Source: a virus. From it: 47,288 bases of DNA. Below are positions 47,245 to 47,288 of this stretch, piece after piece. The translations under genes and the position numbers were made by a program. The notes below the pieces were generated by a model. That model did no database searches. It was given only the letters and a program-made list of their open reading frames with translations, and was not told the DNA's origin. How positions within the stretch are numbered: the first letter of the stretch is position 1; every line of letters begins with the position of its first letter. The stretch lies in IMG/VR virus record IMGVR_UViG_3300045116_000315, positions 1-47,288 of that record; one strand, given 5' to 3'.

Positions 47245-47288
47245 CCTCCCCCGCCGCAAGACGGGGCGCGACCGCTACCTTGCCTCCC
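47162..47288. repeat. Terminal overlap, identical to bases 1-127
   Basis: Exact copy of the first 127 bases. The unique genome is therefore 1-47161 in circular form. See entry at 1-127 for interpretation. Confidence 0.95.

Noticed and set aside
1-47288. Phage-type RNA polymerase, integrase, lysogeny repressor, tRNA genes, CRISPR array, insertion sequences
   Set aside because: Looked for by motifs in all reading frames and by structure or repeat pattern; none found, and no long regular direct-repeat array exists outside the coding repeats of the fibre gene.

Overview
The window is a complete, GC-rich genome of a tailed phage with a short tail (podovirus type). The first 127 bases and the last 127 bases are identical, so the contig closes on itself: about 47,161 unique bases in a circular map. 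This could be a circularly permuted or otherwise circularised genome assembled with a 127-base overlap, or less likely a short true terminal repeat. I see no integrase, repressor/lysogeny module, phage RNA polymerase, tRNA, CRISPR array or insertion sequence. The phage therefore looks virulent and is likely transcribed by the host RNA polymerase. A Gram-negative, GC-rich host (probably a proteobacterium) is an inference from composition, sigma70-like promoters and the lysis gene set; the sequence does not fix the host.

Layout. (1) Plus strand, 206-14614: a long run of overlapping small genes leading into the replication and recombination genes. These include a ribbon-helix-helix protein, a zinc-ribbon microprotein, a RecB/Cas4-type nuclease with iron-sulfur cysteines, a MazG-like pyrophosphohydrolase, a Sak4-type recombinase, an ssDNA-binding-like protein and a ParB-methyltransferase fusion. 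They end in a uracil-DNA-glycosylase/exonuclease protein, a family A DNA polymerase and a DUF3987-type helicase. (2) Minus strand, 39815-14653: one convergent late operon. In transcription order it encodes two fibre/spike proteins, small terminase, a PD-(D/E)XK nuclease, large terminase, portal, a small protein, scaffold, major capsid protein, head-tail adaptor, a four-gene lysis cassette, a beta-propeller-like tail nozzle, a repeat-rich fibre, and three internal/ejection proteins, one with a lytic transglycosylase domain. (3) Plus strand, 40286-47244: mostly small unknown genes plus a UvrD-like SF1 helicase; across the circular junction this runs into block 1.

Control regions. The divergent gap 39816-40285 and the 41188-41755 gap are the two large non-coding stretches. 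They hold direct repeats, palindromes, a strong terminator and an AT-rich tract, and are the best candidates for divergent promoters and the replication origin. A 33-bp imperfect palindrome recurs at four intergenic sites (14610, 30538, 41443, 46408), and degenerate or half copies sit at other promoters. Sigma70-like promoters lie at 1994, 42455 and 46385.

The features most worth following up are: the DNA polymerase whose proofreading domain is divided between two genes with a third gene in between; the 33-bp palindrome family; a three-way-junction-like RNA leader upstream of the ParB-methyltransferase gene; a conserved N-terminal peptide shared by the major capsid protein and a fibre protein; and a nuclease gene wedged between the two terminase genes. 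All functional assignments come from motifs read by eye; no database search was run.
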